DNA of 64,000 nt from Distichodus sexfasciatus (taxonomy: Eukaryota; Chordata; Actinopteri; Characiformes; Distichodontidae). Position 1 is the stretch's first letter. Each line of letters starts with the position of its first letter. Made by a program: the position numbers and the translations under genes. The notes below the pieces were generated by a model. It was not told where the DNA came from. It saw only the letters and a list, made by a program, of their open reading frames with translations, and did not search any database. Location: positions 4,527,904 to 4,591,903 of the forward strand of contig JAVGVS010000011.1 in the NCBI GenBank assembly GCA_032718565.1. The letters are read 5' to 3'. Positions 21,263 through 61,855 of this stretch are shown here, one piece after another.

Positions 21263-21513
21263 GGGCAGTTGGTGGCATAATAGTAGGGTGTTCGACCCGT
21301 GATCAGAAGATCGCAGGTTCAAATCTAGGGCCGGTAAAGTTACCACTGAGGTACTCATGAGCAAGGTACCGTCCCCAAACACTGATCCCCGGATGCTTGT
21401 TAGCTGCCCACTGCTCCTTCACAGATGGGTCAAATGCAGAGGTCACATTTCGTTGTGGTGCACTGTGTGCGATGCTGTGGTGTGTACACAATGACAAATA
21501 ATCACTCACTTTC
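21263..21513 (+). mobile_element. tRNA-derived SINE, copy C
   Basis: This is the best-preserved copy: a head with a box-B-like GGTTCAAATCT, then ggtaaagttaccactgaggt, gcaaggtaccgtccccaaac, gggtcaaatgcagaggtcac, and an end acaatgacaaataatcactc. Confidence 0.8.
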
Positions 21514-21589
21514 ATATCACAGAGTGAGAGAACTCATGTACATGCCGACTTCACAGCTTTCCCTAGTTGGTACTTTCAATCCTGGTCAC

Positions 21590-21835
21590 CCTAGATGTGG
21601 CAGAATATTCAGTTGTACAGATTGTAGAGATTTCAGATTTGAGCCTGGCTTGTTTACATGCAGAAGACAGCCTTTCTGGTGGAGTTTAATTAAAGTGAAA
21701 GTCACTTTGTGACCTAGTAGTTGAATATTTACCTTCAGATGAAGATGTCATACTTTCATTTCAAGCTTCTGAGCAAAGCCCTTTAATCCTGTAATTAGGA
21801 AAAAAAAATCATTTTCTAAATTCTGTAAATGTAAA
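21590..21835 (+). repeat. Weak SINE-like copy of the 'ctgtaattagg' family
   Basis: Only the 3' part is convincing: tgagcaaagccctttaatcctgtaattagg and ctgtaaatgtaaatg. Confidence 0.3.
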
Positions 21836-23904
21836 TGAAATGGTCAAGAAAATCCATTTTTGTCATTTTATGCTTTAATTTTCTCTCCACAATGGCTGCT
21901 GAACTGCTCCAAATAAAAGACGTGAATAGCTGGCCACTCAACCGGACATAGCTGCATTAATTAAGATGCATTATAACTGAATGCAATGCAATGCATTAAT
22001 CTGATTTTGCACCATTAAACCTAGTTCTGGTAACTATGTTCCAAATCTCGACCAGCTTCAAGGACTACAACAAAGCACACTTTTAATGCTCTTGGCTTCA
22101 CACTTTTCCAGCAGGCTTTGTGCCCATGAGGTCATAAAGACAGACATTTGAACCTTCTTTTCCATATTGCCCCCATGGGAGCCCCTCTCTCACCCCACCA
22201 ATCTGATTACACCGATTAAAGGTGCTGCCTAATTCACATCCCATTAGGTAGAGGCCGTAAATGAGAATAGTTAAGTCCTATTGACTTGTGCTTGTCGTTA
22301 ATGAGAGGGGGACGAAATCAAAGGGTGGAGAGAGGGGGGAGAGCTGACAGTCTGGTGTTGTATGGTCTGTATGACGAGACCTCGCTTCCCAGGGGCTCTG
22401 CGCTAAATACAGAGCCAGCGGCTCTGCTAGCGACACAGGGGCTCTGGCGGGAGAATTAGCAGCGCACATATTTGACTCTGCTTTGCACTTCACAGAGATG
22501 GCGCTGCTAAATAATTCATATCCCGAGCGGTTATTAAGGAGCGGCGGAGCACGGAGAACGCAACGCTTACCGGAAACACAGTTTTCTCTCCGCCCCAGAG
22601 AGAAGCACTACACAGCCAACCAGGTTGGAGTTAGCTCACCTGACAGTATAGTGCAGCCTCATCCATTTATTATTTGTTTTTCACATTAAAATCACGCCAA
22701 CATCTCAAACACACAGTCAGACACACACACATTTTCCCACATTCGTTACCCAAACCAAACGAGTCGTTTCAAAAATGCTACTGCACGTTAGGCTAAGTGG
22801 CGTGAACTGGAGGTGACTGTTACATGCTGTTTCAAGTGCTGCTCACAAGAATGGATAGTTTTATTCTGTGGCATTAAGAGGGTTTACTCTTCTTCATCTG
22901 TGATTTTCTGAGTCACACCCACCGTGTTCAATTAAAAAATGGAATATTAGTGCTGGTTTTCTGTTTACCCTTCTTTTTAAATTTGAGAGTATTACTGTAT
23001 TGCTTATAACATGGGTTTTAAACAGGTGCTCCGCAGCGGCAGGTGGTCCGTGATGTGCAATCGAGTTTCTCTTCTGGAATCACTTTTTGAAAACTTCAAA
23101 GAGTCATTTCCAGATGACCTGGACATCTTTATGAATCACAAATTTAATGCAAATATCTAAAAAGTAATAGAAAAAAAAATACTCCTCACCCCCCAGACAC
23201 ACACACGACAGACACGCAGTGGAACGCAGATTACTGCTTTGTCTGAATGGTGGTCCCTGGGACAAAACCAGTTGAGAAAACCTGGCTTATAACAATGGAC
23301 AGCTTTGTTTTTGTTCCTTGGCAGTAAGAGGGTTACTTTTTTTCCTGTTCTTCAGTGGTTTTTGCACATAAAAAAAAGGCTTCTGCATGTTACAGTTACT
23401 TCTGGGTGACGCCATTAACGCTATCACAAAAAAAGGAATATGAATGTGTTTTACGTCTACATCCCCCCCGCTTTTTTCCCCAACTGACAAAGTTCATTTT
23501 AAATTAAATAGGAGATAACATAGCTTTTTAACAACTCACATTGACACACAGAACCACCTTTTTTTTTACAGCGTCAGATTTCTTTTTCGAATTACAGCCA
23601 CATGAGACGTGATCCAAAACGAGGCGAGTCTTCAAACAGCGAGTCATTTGTGTTTGGTAATTGAATCCTCATTACACAAGTAGTTGCCTGTAACAGCCCC
23701 ATCTGTGGGCTTAATACATCAACCACTGAGTATAAATACAATAAGTGCTTCTCATTTGGAAATCAACAGCCTGAAAATAAGGTCATCACCTTTCTTTTTT
23801 AGTTATTTTTACAGCATCCACTTAGGACAACTAGCATTTCTTAGAGGATAGAATAATTCAGGAATCTGGGGTACAGAGTACCTGAAACCTACATTAAGGT
23901 AAAA
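21836..23904. other. Intergenic DNA, no gene recognised
   Basis: The stretch 22100-22640 is less AT-rich and shows no repeat words, so it could be conserved non-coding DNA. This cannot be judged without comparison. Confidence 0.35.
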
Positions 23905-24640
23905 GTAACTGTTAATTGTAAAGAAAAGCACTCCAGTAAATCACCAACAAAACACTTACTGAGTAAAAGTACTAAAGAACTGCACTATTTAAGTAAGTAT
24001 TTAACTGGTATTAGTAAAGTGTGACCATTAGAAGAAAGCCTTGACATTTAACGTAAAGAGCTTTTATTTGTTTTCAAATCATGATGCCAGTTCTCAAATT
24101 TCTTTAATTTAAAAAGTGATGAGGACCAGGCCGTTGCCACAAATCACCGTCATGTTTACATGGAGTAACTGGCAAAATTGGGTCAATACAATTTAAGTTA
24201 TAGTAACAGAAAAACCTTCAGTAAAATGTGTTTGCTTCTGCGACTACAGACAAAATTACGGTAAAAATGTTACTCTTCTTTCTCTCTTCAGTGATTTTCG
24301 CACTTTAAAAAAGGCTTCTGCATGTTACGGTTACTTTTGGGTCACAACGTTTACGCTATCACTTAAAAAGAATATGAATAAGGTTGTGAAATTCATATGT
24401 GAAACACACATATGAGTATGTTTTCTCCATTTTTAAAAAAAAATGTGGCCAAAAGAAATGTACTGGAGTAAAACCTTAATTGTTAATTGTAGTTGCTGTT
24501 AAGTAGAGAAAGAATGTCACTACCACTGATAATACCTTATTACATTATTAAACCTTATTATGATAATACTCAAAATAGACTTAAGTACAGTTACAAACCA
24601 CAGTCACTCAAGTACTATACACCATTAGCCAACATTGTAA
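23905..24640. repeat. 'acttaagtaaaagtac' hAT-like repeat, degenerate copy
   Basis: The blocks ggtaaaagtaactgttaatt and gagtaaaagtactaaagaact at the left and acttaagtacagttaca, cactcaagtactatacacca at the right match the family seen at 15912-17433. Confidence 0.4.
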
Positions 24641-26540
24641 CATTTTAGTTAGAAAAGTTTAGATTTTCCCTAAAACAAATACAAAAAGCAAACACAACTG
24701 GCTTGGTGTTCTTGAAGAGGAGGCCGTCCTAAAGGTTACGTGGGATTTTCTCTTGGCGGACAACCAATGAGTTCTATCTCAAACCAGATGTCGTTGAATA
24801 CAACGCGAAATGAAAAAAATCCAGCCACCAGATGTCCTTGCAATCATCACAGACACTAACATTGTCTGTAGCGTCGTCTCCAAGCGCACTTTGGGGAAAC
24901 GACAGCAATTTGCGCAGCGCAGGTAATCAGTCAGCACTACCTGCTGTCAGTAATTGTGAGCTCCACCTGGCTGCTGGCAGGAGAACCTCCGCCATCATCA
25001 GCTGTCCCCTGCTGACTCCGCATGTGATTGATGCTGTTTTAAAACGTTCTCTACTCCTCTCGTGTATCCGAACCCACATCGCCCCACACGTTAGGAGACC
25101 TTTGTACGGCAGAACTTTGATTAACGGCCCATCAGTCATCGCTGGAACAGATTGCGTTTTGCTCTTTTTTTTAGGCCGCATCTTTTTTGCCCAGCATTGA
25201 TTTGAGGGCTTGAGTGTCCTGCGTGCTCGGTCGGTGTCTAATGACATGCTCTCCAAACAAGGGAGTTGGCCTCACTGTTGAGAAGGTTTAAGGGTCATCT
25301 GGAGGACTTTGACTAAAGAAGCAATCAATCTCAGATCTGGAGAAGTATGAAGGGAGGTAGTTTCAGAATGTAACGAGTAAAGGTTTGCCCACCACTGTGC
25401 TGTTGGATACATGGGCAGTTTCCAGCACAAATAAAAGTTTGAGCTCTGCAGACAATTCATCTGGGAAAGGGATGAGTTGGAAAATGCAAAATGATATTTA
25501 TTCCAGTGTATTCTCTCTCTCTTAGTCAGTGCATAAAGTTTTCAAATACAGATTGGTCATCAACACAAAGCAGAGAAAGTTTTTTAGTTTTAAACATCAT
25601 TCCGCTTGATGGCTGGTCACAACTTGTACATTTACACACATCATTGCTGTTTTATTTACTGATGCATCCTGCACAATGTGGACCTGGTGTACGACAGTTT
25701 AACTTTAGGGAAATATGTTGACTATTTGTGCAAATTGAGAAGGGTAGGACTAAACCTGCTTGGTCAGGTAAAATGATGTGTCTTTTTGGTTCCTTTTTAG
25801 ATATTCACACTTAGTCAAGCAAGAATGTGAAAATTGCCATTATACTGATTCTCAAGGCAGACAGTTGTAATGTAAACATTAATAGTATGTATTATCTTAC
25901 TACTTGAAACATAGTAAGCTAATCATTTGTTCTGAAATCTAACTGGAAGTGACAGTTTCATTAAGTGGTTAAAATTTGATTTAGGTTTGCAATGAAATAA
26001 GTACTAATGTTCAATTTTCAGCAAATTGGACTTCATGAAGCAAAAAAACGGCAGCAGAGCAAGCTGCTTAAAGAGATGGTCTCTTATTTTTGTTGAAAGC
26101 TTCAACTAAATGCTGTATGCATTAGTTTTCACATTTAAATAAATTTGAATCCTGGATCTTTGACTTTGCTTTCCTTAAAATTCCCAAGCCAACTTGATTT
26201 TCCACAATCACAGACGACATTGCTATTCTCCTCATGTATTTTTATACAGAATGCTAGACATTTTACACTGTAAGAACAAAATTACACAAAATAGAGCTCA
26301 TGCACTTCACTCAAAACATCAAGGAATTATTACAATGTGTTACAGAGATACATAAAACATGAGCATGTCAAAAATACTTACCTCTCAAATAGAGTTTAAC
26401 GTTGGAACCATAATTTAAGATTCCTGTTTTGTTAGTTTTTTTCTTAACAGAAGGCTACTCACACACACACAGTCACTTTGACATGCAGTAGAACAGACTC
26501 GCTCCATTTTGCCCATAAAAAAGTCCCGGGTGTGTGTCAC
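24641..26540. other. DNA downstream of syt9, no gene recognised
   Basis: Two overlapping frames of 109-122 aa on opposite strands at 24832-25256 show no family resemblance; the stretch is non-repetitive and relatively GC-rich. Confidence 0.4.
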
Positions 26541-26546
26541 TTTATT
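26541..26546 (-). terminator. syt9: Candidate syt9 polyadenylation signal AATAAA
   Basis: The minus strand reads AATAAA about 100 bases past the syt9 stop codon, which would give a short 3' UTR. The stretch between stop and signal is less AT-rich than the surrounding DNA. A later signal may also be used. Confidence 0.45.
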
Positions 26547-26646
26547 GGGTGCTAAAGTGACCTCTTTTTTTCCGAGACACCACCCGCCACGGCACTATTG
26601 TTTGGGTCCTGCTCATTTCTTCTGGATGCGAGCTCAGACACATCTG

Positions 26647-54930
<28,284 letters not shown>

Positions 54931-55350
54931 TTCCGAACAGCATCCTCCTGAGTGAATCCTCCTGAGCAGCGTTCAGCAACACGCCGCGGCTCGGCACCCG
55001 GAGCCTCGCAAAGCGCAACTCATAGTTCTGAAGGCGATCCGCACTTTCACGGCCACGTACAGCAGAAAATCGCTGTGCAATTAAAGAATTAAGGGAAAGC
55101 ACATAACTTTTCAATTAAGTGGTTGGCCAAAGCTGGATATGTGTCTTTGTTCCGTACAATTTTCAAATACAAAAATGTCCACAAAAGTGTGCCAGGTTGA
55201 AGGCGCGCTCCCGCTGTCCCTGTCCACAGCGCCGTGGTGCTGAACTGCGCGATCTCATGAATGAACACAGCAGAGGCTCCTATTTCTCAGTGCAGCTGCA
55301 GCTTCGGAATCCTCCTCAAAGCTCCACTCCGCCCCTTCTCCCAGTTCCTC
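54931..55350 (-). promoter_or_regulatory. syt9: syt9 5' UTR and promoter region, moderately CpG-rich
   Basis: The 400 bases upstream of the syt9 ATG are richer in G+C and CpG than the neighbouring intron and upstream DNA, with blocks such as cgccgcggctcgg near 54990 and ggcgcgct near 55202. No TATA box is evident at a suitable distance. The region holds an out-of-frame upstream ATG at 54943 and a split REST-like site at 55214-55244. The transcription start was not located. Confidence 0.55.
55214..55244 (-). promoter_or_regulatory. Split RE1/NRSE-like (REST) site
   Basis: On the minus strand a perfect left half-site TTCAGCACC (55244-55236) is followed after 10 bases by GGACAG (55225-55220) and at once by a second GGACAG (55219-55214). 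The canonical RE1 has a 2-base gap; expanded spacing of this order is an accepted variant class. REST silences neuronal genes, including synaptotagmins, outside neurons, and the site lies about 300 bases upstream of the syt9 start codon. Confidence 0.5.
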
Positions 55351-55502
55351 CCCCAAATGATCCAGGCTCAACACTCCTTACTGAAGCAATCCTGTTAATA
55401 ATAAAAAAAAAAGATTTGTCTGTAGGACACTGCACATGCATGAATGAGTCACCAAGTCAAAAGTTGTCCGACTAGTGGAAGGTGTGCATGAAAAGGTGCA
55501 TG

Positions 55503-55540
<38 letters not shown>

Positions 55541-56846
55541 GCATGCATGCAATGGATAAGTGAAGCTGGCCAGATATCGCCATTTGCTTCTGTTTTTAAG
55601 TCTGTTATTTTGACAGTTTTTAAATAATTTTTTGAGATTAACCAACTTTGCACTTACATCTTACCTTCTCATTCTTTGATGACGTCCACGGTTAGCGAGT
55701 AACTGTAATTGTAGTATAAATAATGGACCTCCTTCTACCAACAATTTTTAAGAGGTTTATAAAACCCACTGACACACTTCACAGAAAGATTCCAACATTC
55801 ACCAAAAAAAAAATCTACAAATGCTGAAAAGCACTCTCACACAAATTATATTGCACGCATGTTTGTGCCAAAGAGATTGATTTGTAATCAACAATTCACT
55901 AATAAATTTGCTTTTACAGCATTTTAGCGAATCTTTCTTACAAAGGAAGCAACTTACCTTTCCTAATCACAGGAACAATCTCTCTTTCTGGACCAAACTC
56001 TCTGGGTTAGGGGCCTTGTTTAGAGGTTCAATGATTTTTCAATACTGGCTGCAAACCAAGAGGTGGTGGATTACATTCATATGGCAGCATTTGGCTGATG
56101 TCATCTCCAGAATGATGCATGAATCTGTTCTATCCAAGACAGATAATACTTATGATTCCAGAACCAACAAAATGAAAACCAAGTTACTTCCAGCTGAGTT
56201 ACTTTACTTTCTGTCAGAACCATGCTTTTCTATCATTGAGTCATTGAGCAAGATCTTTACACCCAAAATATTCCCATAGAGCTTTGTAATCTGCTCTAGC
56301 CAAGACCACGTAGATAAATAAGAGTTGGATGTAATATAGAGTTCAACTTGAGCCCACAACCATAGCTGACCACCCAACTTAATTTTCACACACTTAACTG
56401 ATCAGAGCAAACACGACTACTCTTTCCAACATCAGCAACCGTTCTTAATGCCTAATTACTTTCGAGAAAACACGTAGAAAAGAAAGAAAATGGAAAGAAA
56501 CTAATATAAGGCCTCGAAAAATCTTATTCCGGTAAGCAAAAAAGCAAGAGTGAGTAAGCTTATCAAGATCAGGCGAAGCTTTACATCCTAAATAAAAAAG
56601 TTAGTTGGGTATCTCTGGAGATGTGAAGGCACAATCAATATTTAGCAGATCAAGCCAGATCTCCTGCGTTTTTTCTTTAATTAACAGTCATGCAAATCCA
56701 ATAGGGTGAAAACAGCCCAAATCCACCAACAAAGGAGATTTGTTCTAATCAATAAGATATTCAACAGTGAAGAGGAGAAGGGCTTAGTACCAGAAGGCTA
56801 AATGACTATCACCAGGCAAAGGATGTAAAGGAGGAACTATACTGTA

Positions 56847-56847
<1 letters not shown>
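55351..56847. other. Upstream of syt9, no gene recognised
   Basis: A TA dinucleotide array lies at 55505-55537. The 123-aa plus frame at 55908-56279 shows no convincing family resemblance; a decayed retroelement is possible but I cannot support it. Confidence 0.4.
55505..55537. repeat. (TA)n microsatellite
   Basis: About 16 TA units. Confidence 0.95.
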
Positions 56848-56895
<48 letters not shown>

Positions 56896-56906
56896 TATAT
56901 ATATAT
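56848..56906. repeat. (TA)n(CA)n microsatellite
   Basis: About 18 TA units, six CA-type units, then TA again. Confidence 0.95.
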
Positions 56907-56911
56907 TCATT

Positions 56912-57182
56912 TATTTTTTTCATTATCTGAACCACTAGCCTATCTCGGGAACTATGGCCACAACTGAAGACCAACCCTGGGCAGGCACCAACACACCAAA
57001 GTTCACACACACTCACACTCCCATTCACACCTTACGGGGCAATTTAGAGTTCCCCAGATTAATCTATATTCCATGCTTTTGGACTGTGGGAGAAACCAGC
57101 ACCGGAGGAGAACCCACGCAAACATGGGGGGAAGCATGCAAACTCCACAGAGAAAGGCCTACTTGAACTCAGGACCTTCTTC
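56912..57182 (+). repeat. Dispersed fish repeat, 'ttttggactgtgggaga' family
   Basis: The blocks cattatctgaaccactagcctatc, gggcaatttagagttcccc, cttttggactgtgggagaaacc, gaggagaacccacgcaaac and gcaaactccacagagaaaggcc form the standard order of a very common fish repeat. It is preceded by the TA/CA array. Confidence 0.65.
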
Positions 57183-57253
57183 TTTTTTTGCTAGATCTTT
57201 AAAATATGTTTAATAAAAGTGTGAAATAAATTGTTTTTTGCTTTAGTGAAGAT

Positions 57254-57436
<183 letters not shown>

Positions 57437-58200
57437 ATAATTAGTCGTTAAGTTGCTTTTAGATTTATTTCAAATTTATTTCACACACTTTCATTAAACA
57501 TATTTAAAGATCTGTAAGGAATTCTCAAACAGTGTTCATGCTTTACTGAATACTGATATGATAATTAAAGTAAACAGCCACATCTCTCTTTCCTTCTTCT
57601 TGCGCATTTCTTGTTGTCTATGGCAACTAATAGAGTGAACTTCCACACTGAGGCTGTGGCTCCACATAAACTATTCATGGCTCTCTAACAGAGAAAAGAG
57701 ACAGGGGCTGAAGCCAAAGAACAGACACCGAGTTCCTCCTGCCATAGGAGACTACAGCTTAATGACTGCATGCGTAGAGACCCCAATGTGCTGTCTCTGC
57801 AGAAACACACACAAGCACACAAATACATACACACAATATGCCTTGCTATCTTTGTGAGGTACTTCCTTAATGACCACATATAAATTATACTACAGCTACA
57901 CTTCGACCTCAGCCAACAAAAATATTATTTTCACATAAAATCTTAAGTTTTCATACAAATATTTTTCTTGAGTAGTGTCTTCACAAGCAGATCTAAGGTT
58001 TTCCTCCTTGTCTGGGGGTCCACAGGATTCTCCACAGATATCCTAAAACCTGATGAGTCCCAGCACACACACACAAGCAGATACATCTCAACTATACATT
58101 TCTCTTTTTTGATAAATAGTCTGTGGCCAAAACAGTTTCCCAGTACTCTTAAATAATTAATTGTTGCATTACACCTGAACATTTCGTCCTTTCACAATCA
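57437..58200. other. Upstream DNA, no gene recognised
   Basis: AT-rich with short CA runs. Frames of 62-79 aa have no resemblance to known proteins. Confidence 0.4.
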
Positions 58201-58239
58201 AAATGTTTTTTTCTATGAACATGGGACATTTGGTACACA

Positions 58240-58765
58240 CAGCTAAACACACACACACACACATACACACACACAGTCTGTCTGTGCACAAAACTCAACA
58301 CTTTATTGTAGATCTTACTCTATTGTACAGCCTATTCACCTCACCAACACACACACAAACACACCTGACATCCTTGTAATTATATAGTAGTGAGGACATC
58401 CATTGACTTCTATATTACTGTATCTAAATAATACTACACCTAACCCTAAACATAACCTCAGTAACCAAAAGCTAATCTTTCTACACTTTTAGTTTTGCAA
58501 ATAAACTTGTATTTTTTTGTAAAAGCAGTTTAAAGAAGTGAGGACCCCCAAAAAGTCCTCACTTCCCAAAATGTCCTCACTCTGCTGGTTAAAAACTCAT
58601 TTTGGTTCTCACTAAGTAGAACACACACACACACATGTACATCCACACACACACTCACACACACACACAGTCTGTGCACAAACTCAGCAGCTTTAATGTA
58701 GATTCTACATCAGGGGTACAGCTATTCACCTCTTAAACCAACACACACACACGCACACACACCAC
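58240..58765. repeat. CA-rich block with a duplicated 'cagtctgtgcacaaa' unit
   Basis: A unit containing cagtctg, tgcacaaa-actca, tttat/aatgtagat and ctattcacctc, bounded by CA runs, occurs at about 58247-58362 and again at about 58640-58760. Between them lies a fish repeat with gtgaggacatcc and aagtcctcacttcccaaaatgtcctcact, which is itself internally palindromic. Confidence 0.75.
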
Positions 58766-58974
58766 TCCTTTTTGTGGCAATGAAGATGCAGTCTTCTCCT
58801 GCAGGAATATTTTTAGAATGAGCACACAGACCTTTCGTAGGTCTGCCCAGATGCTGTCAGATGTGTCAGAGGGTTCAATAATGACCATATCAGAGGCCAG
58901 ACAAAGTGATTTTCACACTTCAGTAGTCTATCCCATGTGCCTAGTTGTGCCACTGCCTATTTATGCTCTGTTCT

Positions 58975-59095
58975 ACTGTTCTCTGTTTGTTTGCACTGGA
59001 ATTAACCTGGAGCCACGTCGTCTTGTCTCTCTATGTATCTGTACAGTATATAGCAGAGATGACAATAAAGTTGACTTTGACTTTGAACACAGACT
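58975..59095 (+). repeat. Dispersed repeat, second copy of the 1615 family
   Basis: Blocks ttgcactggaattaacctggagccacg, cttgtctctctatgtatctgtaca, gagatgacaataaagttgac and tttgactttga align with 1615-1730. Confidence 0.7.
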
Positions 59096-59099
59096 GAAC

Positions 59100-59599
59100 A
59101 TTTAGGTCTGTACACAAATGTCATACGATCTTGAACCACCTAATAGGGAAGATTGAAACTGAGCGACTCTACTGCGAAAGTTGTTGGTTCCCAGGGGTAG
59201 ATAGAAAGAAAAGTTTCCAGTTTGCCTTGAAAATAACTTTGATCTATTCTGGGAAAGAACAGTTACACCTGTAGTCCTAGATGAAGTGAGGTATTGTGAG
59301 GTATTGAAGCATAAGTGCTTTAACACCAGTACGACTTGCTGAGAGAAAGATACAAACATGTATCTGATTATGTGTATGAATGAGCTTTGAGATTTAGTCG
59401 TTTAAATTGGAGAAAAGCATAAAGAAGGACTCCTCTATGGTGTACTTAAAGTGGCTACATATAACAACTAGGGTGCAAGACATTGACTTGTGTCAATACA
59501 TTGAATCAGTGATCTACAAGTCCATAGCATGGATCCAAAATGAAAACATTAATCAGACATCATACATATTGTCGCTGTCAAGCGGAGGCTATTTTGATT
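59100..59599. other. Upstream DNA, no gene recognised
   Basis: Two short frames of 70-85 aa; nothing recognisable. Confidence 0.4.
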
Positions 59600-59770
59600 T
59601 TAATTGGTTAAGTGGTTAGCGCTGCCTCCTCACAGGGAGAAGGTCCTGGGTTCGATCCCCGGGTCAGCCGTAGGGCCTTTCTCTCCCTGTGCTCGCGTGG
59701 GTTTCTTCCGAGTGCTCCAGTTTCTTCCCACAGTCCAAAAGCAGGCAGATTTACTCATGAATGTGTGTGG
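59600..59770 (+). repeat. tRNA-related fish repeat, 'agtggttagcgctgcc' family
   Basis: Box-A-like agtggttagcgctgcc and box-B-like GGTTCGATCCC are followed by ctccctgtgctcgcgtgggtttc and ttcttcccacagtccaaaagcag, the order of a widespread fish repeat. It does not fold as a complete tRNA, so it is not annotated as a tRNA gene. Confidence 0.65.
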
Positions 59771-61295
59771 TTTGTGCCGCGCTACTGATTCGATTGACAC
59801 GAGTCCCGTAGTCTACAAAGAGGATTCAATCTGTAGGAAGTTCTTAGGATCCCTCTTTTGACTGTGGTGGTGCCAATGAACTGTAAGTTATAATATTTCC
59901 AGCAGCTATACTTGCTACTATGCCTGTATTGAACTTGTAATGAGTTTGAAATAATTCTAAGATGTATGTATGTGATGGGGTTTATATTTTAGTGATGGTG
60001 TAGTTAGGACTTGACGGATTTGGGTTAATGGAGGCCTCAGATTCGTGACTCGTGAGTTATTTAATGAATCTGAGTGATTCACCCGGGTGCGTCATGAATC
60101 TAGTAGATAACAGGGTTCCATTGCAGTGTCAAAGATTCTGTCTAATAAGAATGGCACTGTCCTTCAGATTAAATATAAACGTGAGGTCCTGACTATCTGA
60201 GCTAATAAAATACTGCGAAAATGACTTCCATTGGTACAGGTTGAAGGTCGACACTAAAATGTTCTGAGTGTGTAGAAAAGCTCTGCATAAATATCACATT
60301 TGTTCATTCATTGATCACAGGTCAGATCCTGACCACTGAAGTGCTGTTGACTGGACTTTGTGGCAATGATACGCCGGCGGTGTAGTAGTGTGTGTTTTGC
60401 CTTTATATCAGGCACAGCAGTGTTGCCAGTGCTGTTTTTCAGATCAACATCCATGCTGGATGAGTGTGGGCTTTTTGCACTTGGGCAAGTGTATCATGCA
60501 TGACAGCGCTGCAGGGGGTTTTATACACATCACTGCCAAATCTGACTGCAAAATAAAAACAAGAGCAGTGCAGTGGATAAGAGATTACTGTTGTTAAACT
60601 GCTGGATGATATATCATATTTAAAATCACTATTATTTTCATTTTATGGAAATATTTTATCAAAAATAGATATAGATTGAAGTTGAGAAATTTTCTGGATC
60701 ATTTCTAAAATTATTCTAGATTTAGTCAAATGGCAAATTAGCCAAAATTAATTGGTTTACACATCAACCTCAGACTTCTTTGTCATGCACTCATTACATT
60801 GTTACATATTTAATGAGAGTAAAGGTGTATGTGAATGTGTGAGGGTGATGGTGGCCATAATGGTAGGACATTCACACACAGTTCAAGATGTAATATTTTC
60901 AAATTCAGCTTTGTCTTACCTCCAGCACCCTCGATGTCAAAGTGCTCCAGGTGCCTGTAATTAGGAAACAGAAGTCAGATGATCCTGTAAATGTAATGTA
61001 AATGTGCATACACCTTCTGTCAGTCATTGTAAGAAAGGTGTAGAAGTGCATCAGTCTTTTTCAGATGTTAAACACTGAAAAATTAATCTTTTCATTAGGA
61101 TGACTCCATTTCTAGCAAACTAGAATATTGTTTCTGAACACAACCTATGTAACTATAAGATGATGCCATAACCATAATATTACTCAGGAAAGTGAGTTTG
61201 TGAGTGTAATTATTAAGTAACATAAACAAAGTGAAATGCAGCAGTCAACATTAGAAACATGTTACCCATTGTCCCAAACTTCTAGAAGGTAACAT
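59771..61295. other. Upstream DNA with faint repeat traces
   Basis: A 'ctgaccactgaagtgctgttgactgg' fragment lies near 60330-60420 and a weak 'ctgtaattagg' SINE tail near 60940-61010. No gene recognised. Confidence 0.4.
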
Positions 61296-61847
61296 CAGCA
61301 TTGGGAAGGTAACTTTTAAAATTCCTCTACAGAATACAGAATATATGCCCTAAATTGATTCTGTTAGATTACTCAATGTAAGGAACGTTTTCCTAATACT
61401 TCTGAATTACTTCCACATCGTCTTCCTTTTTACATCTGTATGAATGTGGCAATCACACCCTGCTCTGTCATATTCCACCCTCTTTCTTCTTTTGAAGTGT
61501 TGTCTGAATTTTCAAGATAGAAATGTGTTTGTGCCCTGGCTCTGTCATGCTGGCTCCAGCTCTGACTCCTCCATTTTGTGACAGTGGCAATTTACGTTAA
61601 ATGGATGTTTACATTAGAATCTCTGGTAGAATCTTCTGGAAATGAATGGAATTGCCATAATTTATTAGAGAGAGGATAAACATGTGAAACAGAAAAATAC
61701 TGTCATGTAAACCATTATTTTTTAACAATGTAACTGTATGCCGATTACCATCTATTTAAACTGTAACTGTAACGGAATACAGTTACCCATAATTTGTGAT
61801 CGGAATACGTAATGGCGGCATATGTATTCTGTTACTCCCCAACCCCG
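61296..61847. mobile_element. hAT non-autonomous element with perfect 8-bp target duplication
   Basis: The element starts CAGCATTGGGAAGGTAAC and ends GTTACTCCCCAACCCCG. The 8-base word GGTAACAT flanks it on both sides (61288-61295 and 61848-61855), the hallmark of hAT insertion. The interior has ctgttagattactcaatgtaa and gtaacggaatacagttaccc words and no transposase frame. Confidence 0.8.
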
Positions 61848-61855
61848 GGTAACAT

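Noticed and set aside
23397..23410. Possible syt9 terminal exon giving Lys-stop at about 23400
   Set aside because: Weak acceptor context, no pyrimidine tract next to the AG. The exon at 26718 has a strong acceptor and a family-like tail.
26610..26625. Alternative acceptor giving a Lys-Lys-stop C-terminus at about 26615
   Set aside because: It would resemble the short mammalian end, but the acceptor is inferior and lies within the tail exon found upstream at 26718. It remains possible as a minor isoform.
59600..59670. tRNA gene
   Set aside because: A- and B-box-like words are present, but stems do not close as a tRNA and the downstream sequence is a known type of dispersed repeat.
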